A DNA stretch of 64,000 bases from Fictibacillus fluitans (GTDB taxonomy: Bacteria; Bacillota; Bacilli; Bacillales; Fictibacillaceae): the NCBI RefSeq assembly GCF_030418125.1, contig NZ_JAUHTR010000009.1, positions 1 through 64,000 of the forward strand. Reading direction: 5' to 3'. This document shows positions 43,263-53,113 of the stretch, in pieces. Position numbers and translations under genes: made by a program. The notes under the pieces were generated by a model. The model did not search any database and had not been told where the DNA came from. It saw only the letters and a program-made list of their open reading frames with translations. How positions within the stretch are numbered: position 1 is the first letter of the stretch; the number at the start of each line of letters is the position of its first letter.

Positions 43263-44888
43263 ATGAAAGTATTTAAACGTTCGCTGGCGGTTCTAACCGC
43301 AGGAATCTTTGGAGCAGGTCTGTTTGGCACCACAGCTAATGCAGAAGACAATGGACTTATTCAACGAAATACATATTTTGGTACACAAACAATTAATCAA
43401 CCTGAAGTCACGATCGATTTAGCTCAGGTAAATAAAAGAGAACTGATCGTGAAAACAAAACAAACGGAAAATTTCAGCCCCTCATCATACGGGCTCACAC
43501 CAGTTACCGAACCTGACATTCTGAAGGAAGAAGGAATACAGGTTTTTGCTGTTTCGTCGCAGCAGGATTACGAAAGCGTAATGACTAAGGTTCAGGAAGA
43601 CCCTGCTGTTGATTATGCAGAACCCAACTACCTTGCTCAAAAAACAGGAACTGCAGGAGAACCTAACGACCGGCTGTACAGCCAGCAGTGGGCGCTGAAA
43701 AAGATTCAATGGACAAAAAATCTGGTCCAGCCGCCTGCAGGACAGAAACCGGTTATCGTGGCCGTATTGGATACCGGGGTGGACGCGGATCACCCGGACC
43801 TGAAAGGCAAGGTGTTAAAAGGCAAGGACTTTGTGAACAACTTTAAAACAGCGGATGATACGGTGGGGCACGGAACCGAAGTGTCGGGTATTATTGCAGC
43901 TGCGGTCGACAACAAGAGGGGCATCAGCGGAATCAACAATAATGTCAGGATTCTCCCTGTCCGTGTCGGTGGCAAGGTCAGCTTCCCAAGCTCCAGTATT
44001 GTGGCCGGCCTTCATTATGCGATAGATCATGGCGCCAAAGTCATCAATATGAGCTTTGGCGGAGGACCGCCAAGCCAGGCCCAGTACGATGCCATTCAGG
44101 AAGCTGTAAGCAAGGGAATTACCCTGGTTGCCGCCTCTGGGAATGACCATCCCGCATATGGTGTCAATTACCCTGCAGCATATCCGCAGGTGATCAGTGT
44201 TGGTGCGACACGATATAACGATGTGATTGCACCCTTCTCCAGCCGCGGGCCGCAGCTGGATCTCACCGCACCAGGAACAGATATAATGACAACAAAGAGA
44301 AACGGTACGTATGGCAGCAAAGATGTATCGGGGACTTCGTTTTCAGCACCGATGGTATCAGGTGCAGCTTCACTTTTATTAAGCAAGAACCCATCGTTAA
44401 AGCCGCAGCAGATCGAGTATATGCTTGAAAAATCGGCATTTACGCCAGACAGGTATAAAAATACAGCAGGCCTTTCTGATCTGTACGGTTATGGAAGATT
44501 GGACATTGAGAAGGCGTTGCAGGTTAAAATGCCATCAACAGCTGGCGATGCTGCCGAACAGCCTTCCAAAGCCAAGTCCGTCAGTCTGGGGAAATCCTAT
44601 ACAGACCGCTTTAACCTTCCTTTTGACGGCGATATGTTTAAATTCAAGCTTGCCAAAGAACGAAATGTGAGAATTGAAGTATCTGCCGTTAAGGGAATGG
44701 ATCCGGTTATTGCCGTGAACCGCATGGACCGGAATGGACTCCTAACCTATGAAAAAATCCAGGATAAGAATGGTATCGGCAAGGGAGAGGTTTGGTCTGC
44801 CAAGCTTAAAAGCGGCACCAATTATATAACGGTTTACGAAGCAAACAATCATTGGTCCACAAAATCATATACGCTGAAACTTAAATAA
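43263..44888 (+). CDS. Secreted S8 (subtilisin-family) serine protease
   Basis: The 541-residue preproprotease has a signal peptide (residues 1-27, cleavage after NA), a propeptide (about 30-130), the catalytic domain (about 140-420) and a C-terminal PPC-like beta domain (about 440-541). The triad is D170 (VLDTGVD), H203 (GHGTEVSG) and S359 (GTSFSAPMVSG). Extracellular protein degradation is the expected role. The next gene is a second subtilase 212 bp downstream, so this is a tandem pair, although the two sequences are quite diverged. Confidence 0.92.
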   Translation: MKVFKRSLAVLTAGIFGAGLFGTTANAEDNGLIQRNTYFGTQTINQPEVTIDLAQVNKRELIVKTKQTENFSPSSYGLTPVTEPDILKEEGIQVFAVSSQQDYESVMTKVQEDPAVDYAEPNYLAQKTGTAGEPNDRLYSQQWALKKIQWTKNLVQPPAGQKPVIVAVLDTGVDADHPDLKGKVLKGKDFVNNFKTADDTVGHGTEVSGIIAAAVDNKRGISGINNNVRILPVRVGGKVSFPSSSIVAGLHYAIDHGAKVINMSFGGGPPSQAQYDAIQEAVSKGITLVAASGNDHPAYGVNYPAAYPQVISVGATRYNDVIAPFSSRGPQLDLTAPGTDIMTTKRNGTYGSKDVSGTSFSAPMVSGAASLLLSKNPSLKPQQIEYMLEKSAFTPDRYKNTAGLSDLYGYGRLDIEKALQVKMPSTAGDAAEQPSKAKSVSLGKSYTDRFNLPFDGDMFKFKLAKERNVRIEVSAVKGMDPVIAVNRMDRNGLLTYEKIQDKNGIGKGEVWSAKLKSGTNYITVYEANNHWSTKSYTLKLK

Positions 44889-45100
44889 GAACACGATACA
44901 ACGAGACTTTCCTTTTGAGGAGAGTCTTTTTATTTCGAAAAAAATAGATTCGCAGTTTTGTAAAAAAAAGATGGATTTACTAATATTTGTAAAATATAAT
45001 AGAAGAATGAATTGGAAAAGCGGGGTGGAAGGAAAAGCGGACCATTGGCGCAAGGACAGTGAAAAAGCAGGATTTTATGATGAATTTTGGAGGAGCCCAG

Positions 45101-48100
45101 ATGAAAAATTGGAAAAAACAAATGACCGCGGTAGGTTTGTCGGCCAGTTTGCTGGTGACAGGCTATTCTGCCGTGCACGCGGAAGTGAAAGCACCATCCA
45201 CGGGTAAGAAAACAACTAGTGTATCGGCTGCACTTGAAAATGTGAAAAAAGCAAACAAAAAGGATAGTCACAAGCCACTGTTCAGTGATGATACATTGGT
45301 GATCAAGTACACCAAGCCACTGACGGCAAATGATCATAAAAAAGCCGGTACAAGAGTGATTCGCTCCTACAGCCAGTACAATATGGCGGTTGTAAGAGTG
45401 AGCAATAAAAAGAAACTGGAACAAGCGATGCAAGCCTATCAAAAGATGGGGAAAGTAACAGGAGTTTCTCCGAGCGTACTGTCCAAAACTCTTTCCACCC
45501 CGGACCCTAAGGTAAGCAAGCAATACAGCCTGTCCCTTCTGCAAATTGAAAAGGCGCAAAAGCTTGCCGGTAAAAATGCGGTGAAAGTGGCTGTCATTGA
45601 CCAGGGCGTAGACCGGAACCATCCGGAGCTTAAAGGCCAGGTGGTTAAAAGCGTAAATGTGGATGATCCAATGAACCAGGCCTTGCCGGACTTCCATGGC
45701 ACACATGTCAGCGGGATCATTGCGGCGAAAAAAGGAAATGGCGTTGGCGGATATGGAGTCAACCCAAATTCGAAAATTCTGTCCTATGATGTGTTCGACC
45801 GTGCGAATGGTGCATACGATTATTCCATTGCTGATGCCATTCTGCGCGCCCTGAAGGACGGAGCCAAAGTAATCAACATGAGCCTGGGCGGCTATGCGTC
45901 TTCTCCGCTGATTGAAGAGGCGGTTAAAACGGCAGTAAAGGCAAATGTAACAGTGGTCGCAGCAGCCGGCAATGAGGAGACGGATGAGCTTTCCTATCCT
46001 GCAGCTTATGAAGGAGTTATCAGCGTAGGATCCACAAACTCTAAAAATAAGCTTTCCTGGTACTCCAACTATGGTCCGTCAGTAGACATTGTAGCGCCCG
46101 GGGAAAACGTCTATGCTCCTCTGTATGACTATGAAAAGAAATCAACCTTTGAAACGATGAGCGGAACCAGTATGGCGACTCCTGTGGTTGCGGGTACCGC
46201 TTCTCTCATTCTATCAAAATATCCAACTCTTAAACCGGCACAGGTAGAGTACATTTTGGAACATACCACCAAGGATTTGGGTGCCAAAGGTTTTGATTCA
46301 AAATATGCACACGGGCTGATTCAGCCATTGGCAGCGATGAAGTTCAATGTGAAGAAAATACCTGCCAGTGTGAAACGGCCACAAACGGAGCGTGAAGTGA
46401 TTCAAGCCGCCTCCTCCATATCTCCTAAAATCAACAAGGAATATGTAAAAGAAGGCAAAATCACCAAAGCATATGAAGAGAAATGGTTTAAGTTTGAAGT
46501 GAAAAAAGGGGAATATATCCAAACGTCCCTTACCGGATCCAAAAACTATGATCTTAAGTACAAAATCCATCTTTACGGAAAAGACAGCAAAACCATGGTG
46601 GATGTGGACAAGCTGAAAAAGAATGGCACGGAAGGAAAACTTTTTAAAGCGCCATTTAGCGGAACAATCGCCATCGGGGTAAGTGATGTGAATGGAAACT
46701 ATGATGATTCCAAATCTGCCGCCTCCCGTTATTCCTTGAAAATCAAGCGGCTTTCGGCCATTCCGAAGGACAAAAATACGATGGAAAAGCCATCTAACAT
46801 TTCAAAGTTTCCGTACCGTGACCATGGGACCTTTACTGGGGAAAATGAAGATGAGGACTTCTACACGTTTAAGGTAGACAAGCCTCAGGTGGTGAAGGTG
46901 AAAACAAGCGGTGTACCAGGTGTGAACAGCATGCTGAAGGTTTATGCCGAGGAGCCTTATGAGGAGGATCCGGAAGAAGGCGTAATCAGTGATGAGGAAT
47001 CTGAAGATCCAATGATGGAGCCAATGTTCTATCAGAACGCCAATGGTTATGGAAAGGGAGAAACCATTGTATTTGAGGCGGTACCTGGTGTGAATTACAT
47101 GGTAGGCACAACCAACCAGGCAGAGATCATGGATGGAATGTTTGACTTTTTCATGGACGAGTCCATGATGGAAGCCGATGTTCCTGAACCTTCCGCTATT
47201 CCGTACGCTATTTCAGTAGAGAGCAAGCTGATCGGCCCGGATGAGGACGGCCTGCCATATACGGATGAAGATGAATCACCTGAAGCAGAACTGGCAGCGA
47301 AGAAAATTACCGTGAAAGAATATGCGTCACTTAAACAGAAAGAACGTAAAGATTCGCATGCCCAAAGTGTTATCATCATCATGGATGATGAGGAAGATGA
47401 GGATGGCATTGATATTCAGGATATCGTGGACAATGCGCTGCCGTACTCACTTGGAACGAAAAGAACAGCTGGTCTTCAACAGCAAGTTGACGAAGACTGG
47501 TATTCTTTCACGCCAAAGCAGGACAGCATCTATAATTTCAACTTTGGAACAGGGGAAAAGTATAGTTTCGAAGTGTATCAACTGATCAAGTCAAAGGATG
47601 AAAACGGAGATTCGTATCTTGATCTCGGATACGTCGCAGAAAATGTGGACTGGTGGACAGGAGAGATGCAGGATCATGTTATTGCTGACTTTAAGAAAGG
47701 AAAAAAATATTTTATCCGTGTCAGCAACGATTATATGTCAGATTCCATGCTGTATGATCCTTACCAGTTCAGCTCCAAGCTTCTGGTAACCAATACGAAT
47801 GATAAGAATGAGCCAAATGATGATCTTAATCATGTGAAAGATCTTAAAAACAACAAAGCAACTGGCATGTTCTCAACCACTGGAGATATCGATGCTTTCT
47901 ACTACAAGGCCAAAGAGACAGGAATCTCCAATGTTTCCCTGACGAAGGGAACAGTAACAAAAGCATTGAAAGCGAAGTACCCAAGTGAGCTGCTGCAGGA
48001 TTATTACGGACTGGTTTTATTGATCGATGATAAAAACGGCAACCATAAACTGGATGACTTCGAAGCAGATACGGCACGCGAGGTGTATAAAGGAATCTAC

Positions 48101-48613
48101 GGTTCTGAAACAAGAGGATCGTTCCAAACGAAAAAGGGCAAGGGATATTTCTTGCTTGGAATGGGCTATTTTGATAACACACCAGAACTTTCATTCATTC
48201 CGTATACTCTTCAAGTTCAATCGGCAATGAGGAAAGATGAAGATGCCAAATCAGTCATTAAAGGAAATAAACCGTCCAAACCGCTTTCCCTAAAAAAAGC
48301 AAACAGCAAATCCTATAGTGGAACTGGCTATTTCAATGTGGTCAGCCAAAGTGGCGGGGATGCCGACTGGTACAAATGGACGCTCAGCAAAAAATCAAAA
48401 GTAAAGCTGACGCTCGATACCTCACTCGACATTGATGGTGTGATTACGGTTTACAAGAATGGCAAGCAGATGGCAAAAAGCGATTACTACGGCAGTGGTG
48501 ATGCTGAAGTGCTCTATACCACACTGGACAAAGGAACGTACCACATTAAGGTCAAGGACCTCAATGGCAATGCCTCTGTTCATGCTTATAAGCTGAAAGC
48601 CGAGATCCGATAA
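45101..48613 (+). CDS. Very large secreted S8 protease with multiple C-terminal beta domains
   Basis: The 1170-residue preproprotease has a signal peptide (1-27, cleavage after VHA), a propeptide, a subtilase domain (about 155-420; D167 in VIDQGVD, H199 in DFHGTHVSG, S357 in GTSMATPVVAG) and about 700 residues of C-terminal PPC-like modules with acidic segments (EEDPEEGVISDEESED, MDDEEDEDGIDIQD) suited to Ca2+ binding. ATG 45101 follows TTGGAGGAGC; GTG 45059 is upstream and weaker. TATAAT at 44995-45000 may be the -10 box. It is much longer than typical B. subtilis Vpr (about 800). The compound repeat copy 2 starts 25 bp after the stop. Confidence 0.9.
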   Translation: MKNWKKQMTAVGLSASLLVTGYSAVHAEVKAPSTGKKTTSVSAALENVKKANKKDSHKPLFSDDTLVIKYTKPLTANDHKKAGTRVIRSYSQYNMAVVRVSNKKKLEQAMQAYQKMGKVTGVSPSVLSKTLSTPDPKVSKQYSLSLLQIEKAQKLAGKNAVKVAVIDQGVDRNHPELKGQVVKSVNVDDPMNQALPDFHGTHVSGIIAAKKGNGVGGYGVNPNSKILSYDVFDRANGAYDYSIADAILRALKDGAKVINMSLGGYASSPLIEEAVKTAVKANVTVVAAAGNEETDELSYPAAYEGVISVGSTNSKNKLSWYSNYGPSVDIVAPGENVYAPLYDYEKKSTFETMSGTSMATPVVAGTASLILSKYPTLKPAQVEYILEHTTKDLGAKGFDSKYAHGLIQPLAAMKFNVKKIPASVKRPQTEREVIQAASSISPKINKEYVKEGKITKAYEEKWFKFEVKKGEYIQTSLTGSKNYDLKYKIHLYGKDSKTMVDVDKLKKNGTEGKLFKAPFSGTIAIGVSDVNGNYDDSKSAASRYSLKIKRLSAIPKDKNTMEKPSNISKFPYRDHGTFTGENEDEDFYTFKVDKPQVVKVKTSGVPGVNSMLKVYAEEPYEEDPEEGVISDEESEDPMMEPMFYQNANGYGKGETIVFEAVPGVNYMVGTTNQAEIMDGMFDFFMDESMMEADVPEPSAIPYAISVESKLIGPDEDGLPYTDEDESPEAELAAKKITVKEYASLKQKERKDSHAQSVIIIMDDEEDEDGIDIQDIVDNALPYSLGTKRTAGLQQQVDEDWYSFTPKQDSIYNFNFGTGEKYSFEVYQLIKSKDENGDSYLDLGYVAENVDWWTGEMQDHVIADFKKGKKYFIRVSNDYMSDSMLYDPYQFSSKLLVTNTNDKNEPNDDLNHVKDLKNNKATGMFSTTGDIDAFYYKAKETGISNVSLTKGTVTKALKAKYPSELLQDYYGLVLLIDDKNGNHKLDDFEADTAREVYKGIYGSETRGSFQTKKGKGYFLLGMGYFDNTPELSFIPYTLQVQSAMRKDEDAKSVIKGNKPSKPLSLKKANSKSYSGTGYFNVVSQSGGDADWYKWTLSKKSKVKLTLDTSLDIDGVITVYKNGKQMAKSDYYGSGDAEVLYTTLDKGTYHIKVKDLNGNASVHAYKLKAEIR

Positions 48614-48637
48614 TCGATTTTACTAAAAACGTAAGAT

Positions 48638-48684
48638 GGGGCTGTCCAGAAAGTCATCAAATTGACTTCTGGAAGCCCCTTTTT
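48638..48684 (+). terminator. Terminator hairpin inside compound repeat copy 2
   Basis: GGGGCTGTCCAGAAAGTCA pairs with TGACTTCTGGAAGCCCC (small bulges) around TCAAAT, followed by TTTTT. Confidence 0.85.
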
Positions 48685-48905
48685 CATTTGGCAACATTAA
48701 GTTTGTTGAACATCTTCATTGATAAGTTACTTGGAGTGAAGGGTGCGAGACTCCGGCGGGATGCGCGTGGCAGGTGAGACTCTGCAGGCGCAAAGCGCCG
48801 AAGAGGCTCAGCGCACGCCCCGTAGAAAGCGAGCGACCCGGAACGAAAAGTAACACTTTCAAGAGCTTCAAAGAACCTTAATGAACAGCCCCCTTTTCTT
48901 TTTTT
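48638..48905 (+). repeat. Compound intergenic repeat, copy 2 (hairpin plus GTTACTT...AAGTAAC element)
   Basis: Order: terminator hairpin (48638-48679), spacer, element 48726-48854 bounded by GTTACTTGGAGTGAAGGGTG and GGAACGAAAAGTAAC, then a tail ending in AACAGCCCCC at about 48895. It aligns with the reverse complement of 18601-18865 except in the central 60 bp, where copy 2 holds GCGAGACTCCGGCGGGATGC and a GCGCAAAGCGC hairpin-like core. No protein is encoded. The rest of 48906-49139 holds the upstream region of the next gene. Confidence 0.82.
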
Positions 48906-49139
48906 ATGCCTTCCGAATGAAAAAAGAAAAGTGACTAAAGATACATAAAAGTTTACCGATATTTTAAAAGTAATGACTCCGGTCCCGGTTTTCTGTACGA
49001 AAGGAATAGGTAATGGAGAAATCACCACCTTTCTTCCTGAATATACAAAAAATTTAAAATTTTACTTGTGCTTAACTGTTTCATTCCGCTATATTTAGAA
49101 GTATATGGCACTTATGGTCGAATAAGGAGGAATTTACAT

Positions 49140-50594
49140 TTGAAAAAGGGTAACGCGAATGCGGTCAAAACTCTGGTCATTTCCTCGGCGTGTGCGGGGG
49201 CTATTCTTTTGCTACCATCAAAAGGAGAGGCAGCATTAGGAGATCAGGTGTTGAAAAACGGAATGAAGAATCCCGATGTAAAAGAACTGCAGAGGGAACT
49301 GATGAAGCAAGGTTATTTAAAGGCCAAGTACATAACCGGTTATTACGGACCGCTTACCACCACCGCCGTCAAAGACTTCCAACGAAAACATCAGCTTGTA
49401 ATTGATGGTGTAACTGGCAAGATGACGGTAAAGGCAATAACCCAAAAGACAGCAACTCCGGCTCCTAAGGCGGGAAAACCGTCAGGCTACAACACCCTGA
49501 AACAAGGTTCACAAGGGTATGAGGTGGACCGGCTGCAAAAACGGCTGAAGGAACTCAAATTTTTTACTTACTCAAAAATCACGGGCTATTACGGAAGAAT
49601 TACTGCAGAAGCAGTTAAGTCCTACCAGCGTGCAAACCACCTTTCTGCAACAGGGGTTGCAGACGATAAAACGCAAAAGGCCATTTTTTCATCTGCATCT
49701 CCGGCACCGGTTAAAACACCGGCACCAGCTGTTCCTGAAGGACTTCAAAAGAATGACAGAGGCCAAAAGGTGTATGAGCTTCAGTCCAATTTGAAAGCCT
49801 TGGGATACTACAAGTACAACCTGGATAGCATCTTTGGCAGAATTACAGAAGCAGGCGTAAAATCATTTCAGCGGACTTATAAGCTTCCCGTGACAGGAGT
49901 AGCAGACAGCAGAACAATGGAGAAACTCCAGGCAGAAGCCGGGAAAAAGAATGAAAAGCCTGAAAGCAGCACACCAACTGTTCAAGGGCTAAAACTTAAC
50001 GCTGCCGGCCAGGAGGTTTATCAGCTTCAATCCAACTTAAAAGTACTTGGTTTTTATACATACAAAGTGGATTCGGTTTTCGGAAAAATTACAGAAGCGA
50101 GCGTGAAGTCCTTCCAAAAGGCAAACGCTCTATCCATGACCGGAATCGCAGACAGCAAGACCCTCGAAAAAATCAAGACGGAAGTGAAAAAGAAGGGGAT
50201 TGAACCAGCTAAACCGCAAACGCCTGCAAAGCTTTTTAATGTCATTAATCTTGTGGGGGATGCAGCAGAGCTTGTTGGAACGCCATATACCTGGGGCGGT
50301 GATACTGTCTCCGAGGGATTTGATTGCAGCGGATTTTTGGTGTATCTGTTCAAAAAGCAAAATATCCAGCTTCCGCGGACAGTAGCTTCCATATGGAATG
50401 TGGGGAAAGCCGTCAGCAGCCCCAAAGTCGGGGATATTGTCTTTTTTGAAACCTATAAAAAAGGTCCTTCCCATGCTGGCATTTATATCGGAAACAACCG
50501 CTTCGTGCACAGCGGATCTTCCGGGGTAGCCGTAAGTGATCTCGGTTTATCGTATTGGAGCAGCCGGTATCTCGGGTCCAAGCAGCTTTATTAA
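49140..50594 (+). CDS. Secreted NlpC/P60 endopeptidase with four peptidoglycan-binding repeats
   Basis: The 484-residue product has a signal peptide (1-31, cleavage after GEA), four PG_binding_1 repeats (about 40-95, 120-180, 205-265, 290-345; each with the pattern YGxxT...VKxFQ) and a C-terminal NlpC/P60 domain (about 370-484) with C396 in FDCSGF and H445 in PSHAGIYIG as catalytic residues. It should hydrolyse D-gamma-glutamyl-meso-diaminopimelate or similar stem-peptide bonds. TTG 49140 has AAGGAGG 9 bp upstream; the in-frame ATG-like start at 49068 would bury the signal. A terminator follows. Confidence 0.9.
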   Translation: MKKGNANAVKTLVISSACAGAILLLPSKGEAALGDQVLKNGMKNPDVKELQRELMKQGYLKAKYITGYYGPLTTTAVKDFQRKHQLVIDGVTGKMTVKAITQKTATPAPKAGKPSGYNTLKQGSQGYEVDRLQKRLKELKFFTYSKITGYYGRITAEAVKSYQRANHLSATGVADDKTQKAIFSSASPAPVKTPAPAVPEGLQKNDRGQKVYELQSNLKALGYYKYNLDSIFGRITEAGVKSFQRTYKLPVTGVADSRTMEKLQAEAGKKNEKPESSTPTVQGLKLNAAGQEVYQLQSNLKVLGFYTYKVDSVFGKITEASVKSFQKANALSMTGIADSKTLEKIKTEVKKKGIEPAKPQTPAKLFNVINLVGDAAELVGTPYTWGGDTVSEGFDCSGFLVYLFKKQNIQLPRTVASIWNVGKAVSSPKVGDIVFFETYKKGPSHAGIYIGNNRFVHSGSSGVAVSDLGLSYWSSRYLGSKQLY

Positions 50595-50610
50595 TAAGCA
50601 GAAAAGTGCA

Positions 50611-50648
50611 AAAAGAACGTCCATCCCGAAGGATGGACGTTCTTTTTT
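50611..50648 (+). terminator. Terminator after the NlpC/P60 gene
   Basis: AAAAGAACGTCCATCC pairs perfectly with GGATGGACGTTCTTTT around CGAA, followed by more T residues. Confidence 0.92.
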
Positions 50649-50747
50649 GGGGTTAGGGGTTAGGTGGTGGCTTATATTAAGAAAGTACCCGCCCTTTTCT
50701 GATGTTAAACCAAAATTTAGATATTTTTTTGGATTCTTGTAGCAGGA

Positions 50748-50776
50748 TTGACGGAAAGATAAAATAAAGGTAGCAT
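50748..50776 (+). promoter_or_regulatory. Candidate sigma-A promoter for mnaA
   Basis: TTGACG (50748-50753) and TAGCAT (50771-50776) are separated by 17 bp, about 56 bp before the mnaA start. Confidence 0.5.
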
Positions 50777-50832
50777 GAGACACTAATGAATCAAGGCAGA
50801 GACTAGGCTGCCCTGAATGAGCGAGGTAAAAG

Positions 50833-51981
50833 ATGATGAAAAAGAAAATCAAAGTCATGACGATCTTCGGAACCCGTCCGGAAGCGGTGAAAATGGCTCC
50901 CCTCGTCATGGAATTAAAGAATTATCCTGAAGAAATTGAACCAGTCGTTACGGTAACCGCCCAGCATCGTCAAATGCTGGACGCGGTGCTTGATACCTTC
51001 AGCATCGTACCAGACTATGATCTGAATATTATGCAGGACCGCCAAACGTTAAGCCAGATTACTGTCAAAGCCCTGGCAGGCCTCGAAGGCATCCTCACCG
51101 AAGTGAAGCCGGATCTTGTGCTTGTCCATGGTGATACAACGACCACATTTGCAGCAAGCCTTGCTGCCTATTACCAGCAAATCGAAGTCGGCCATGTCGA
51201 AGCCGGGCTCCGTACGTGGAATAAATACTCGCCCTTTCCTGAGGAGTTAAACCGCCAGCTCACAGGAGTGATGGCAGATCTGCATTTTTCACCGACGGGT
51301 GCTGCAGCAAAAAACCTGCTCGATGAGAACAAAAACGGGGACGCCATTTTTATCACAGGGAATACGGCTATTGACGCATTAAAAACGACCATTCAAGAGG
51401 TTTATACTCATGATGTGCTTGATCAAGTCGGGAATGACCGGATGATCCTCGTTACCGCTCACCGCCGGGAAAACCTGGGTGAGCCAATGCGGAATATTTT
51501 TAAAGCCATCAAAAAGCTTGTCGAAGATTATGAAGATGTGCAGGTCGTTTATCCAGTCCATTTAAATCCGGCTGTTAGAGAGCTTGCAGCTGAAGTTCTT
51601 GGGAACGATCCGAGAATTCATTTAATTGATCCACTCGGAGTTATCGATTTTCATAATTTTGCTTCCCGGGCCTATCTCATTTTGACTGACAGCGGCGGGG
51701 TGCAGGAGGAAGCTCCTTCTCTCGGTGTCCCTGTACTGGTGCTCCGGAACAATACAGAACGGCCGGAAGGAATTGCGGCAGGTACGTTACGGCTGGTTGG
51801 AACGGAAGAAGGAAACATTTACTCATGCACGAGTGAACTTCTTAACAACCACCAGGCCTATGAGGAAATGGCGAAAGCTTCCAATCCTTATGGCGATGGG
51901 CAGGCCTCCCGCCGGATCGTTGAAGCCATACTTTATCACTACGGACTCAGAACGGAACGTCCAGATGCTTTTCGCGCATAA
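50833..51981 (+). CDS. mnaA: UDP-N-acetylglucosamine 2-epimerase (non-hydrolysing)
   Basis: A 382-residue cytoplasmic enzyme that interconverts UDP-GlcNAc and UDP-ManNAc, the donor used by TagA for the teichoic acid linkage unit. Signatures: IFGTRPEAVKMAPL (about 11-24), HGDTTTTFA, VGHVEAGLRT, VTAHRRENLG (catalytic region) and TDSGGVQEEAPSLG (UDP binding). The start is ATG 50833 or the next codon; GAGGTAA precedes it. It heads the wall teichoic acid region and has a strong terminator downstream, so it is a single-gene unit. Confidence 0.93.
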   Translation: MMKKKIKVMTIFGTRPEAVKMAPLVMELKNYPEEIEPVVTVTAQHRQMLDAVLDTFSIVPDYDLNIMQDRQTLSQITVKALAGLEGILTEVKPDLVLVHGDTTTTFAASLAAYYQQIEVGHVEAGLRTWNKYSPFPEELNRQLTGVMADLHFSPTGAAAKNLLDENKNGDAIFITGNTAIDALKTTIQEVYTHDVLDQVGNDRMILVTAHRRENLGEPMRNIFKAIKKLVEDYEDVQVVYPVHLNPAVRELAAEVLGNDPRIHLIDPLGVIDFHNFASRAYLILTDSGGVQEEAPSLGVPVLVLRNNTERPEGIAAGTLRLVGTEEGNIYSCTSELLNNHQAYEEMAKASNPYGDGQASRRIVEAILYHYGLRTERPDAFRA

Positions 51982-51990
51982 GCGACATAA

Positions 51991-52029
51991 TAAAAGGGAT
52001 GCCGGCAAATCATGCTGGCATCCCTTTTT
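51991..52029. terminator. Bidirectional terminator
   Basis: AAAAGGGATGCCGGCA pairs with TGCTGGCATCCCTTTT around AATCA; it serves mnaA (+) and the acyltransferase (-). Confidence 0.9.
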
Positions 52030-52030
52030 A

Positions 52031-53113
52031 TCAGGAAACAAATTCTTTATTTTTCACCGATGGGGTATGAGGCTTCTCTTCATTTCTAAACAGCCAATCC
52101 AGCTTCGGCTCCACCAGCGGTTTGAATAATCCAACCATGAACTTTCTGGTGATGAACCAGCAAGTGAAGAGGGCGAATAGAACGGCTACAGCAATAAGTG
52201 CCACAGGATGTTCAGCGACCTGGTCGGGAAGCAATCCTCTATACACACGAACAATGGATGAATGGACCAGATAGATGAAAATGGAATAGATCCCTAATTT
52301 ATTGAACAGAACTAGCTGCTTGTCCTGAGAAGTTAACAACATAATGGCAATGGATAGCACGGTAACTCCGCCATAAATGGCAACCTGAATGAGAGCACCT
52401 TTCAGGAATGACCATTCGAAATGGCTATATGAGTCCCTCATAAATGTAATGGCGGTATCCCAGTTGTTGTTTGTGAATATCACCATGAATCCAAGAAATC
52501 CGATAATAACAGCGGCTGATATCCATTTCCCCGGCATTCTCCACGTTTTGGAGCGCGCTGCCAGAGCTTTTAACACATTTTTCTCAGCCAATAAATAGCC
52601 GATCAAGAAATAAGGATAGAAGTTAACAAGCTTCCTTAGTGAAAACCAGCTTGTTACATCATTCACGTAACTGACCCAAATCGCAAGTGCGATGGATGCA
52701 ACGAGGGGATATCGTAATTTCGTTACATAAGGAGTAATCATTCCCCATACGATAATTCCCAACAAAAACCACATGGTCCAGTAGGGCTGAAGAATATCAA
52801 GGACCCTGCTGTCAGAGTGAAGAGAAATCATCTCCTGGTCATTGATTAATTTTGAGAAAACCCCATTGATCAGCTGCCAAATCAAAAAGACGGCAAAAAG
52901 CTGGACGGTTCGCTTGAACTTGTTCGGCCGGTAGAAATAGCCGCTGATGATGATGAATAAGGGCATATGAAAGGTATATATCGCGTTGTACAAGTATAAA
53001 GGCAGGGTATTTCCGGCCCAGTCTCTGTAGATTTCGATTGAATGTCCGAATACAACCATGAAGATCAACAGACCTTTTATGTTATCAAACCATGGTATAC
53101 GTTTGCTGGCCAT
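52031..53113 (-). CDS. Acyltransferase family membrane protein (fucose 4-O-acetylase-like)
   Basis: A 360-residue integral membrane protein with about ten TM segments, beginning IPWFDNIKGLLIFMVVFGHS, the motif with the catalytic His. It resembles the OatB/WecH-like group that O-acetylates surface sugars or polymers. Its start at 53113 has GGAGGAG 6 bp upstream; the upstream reading to 53149 lacks a site. Position between mnaA and tarI suggests a substrate in the wall teichoic acid, which is inference only. Confidence 0.82.
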   Translation of the reverse strand: MASKRIPWFDNIKGLLIFMVVFGHSIEIYRDWAGNTLPLYLYNAIYTFHMPLFIIISGYFYRPNKFKRTVQLFAVFLIWQLINGVFSKLINDQEMISLHSDSRVLDILQPYWTMWFLLGIIVWGMITPYVTKLRYPLVASIALAIWVSYVNDVTSWFSLRKLVNFYPYFLIGYLLAEKNVLKALAARSKTWRMPGKWISAAVIIGFLGFMVIFTNNNWDTAITFMRDSYSHFEWSFLKGALIQVAIYGGVTVLSIAIMLLTSQDKQLVLFNKLGIYSIFIYLVHSSIVRVYRGLLPDQVAEHPVALIAVAVLFALFTCWFITRKFMVGLFKPLVEPKLDWLFRNEEKPHTPSVKNKEFVS

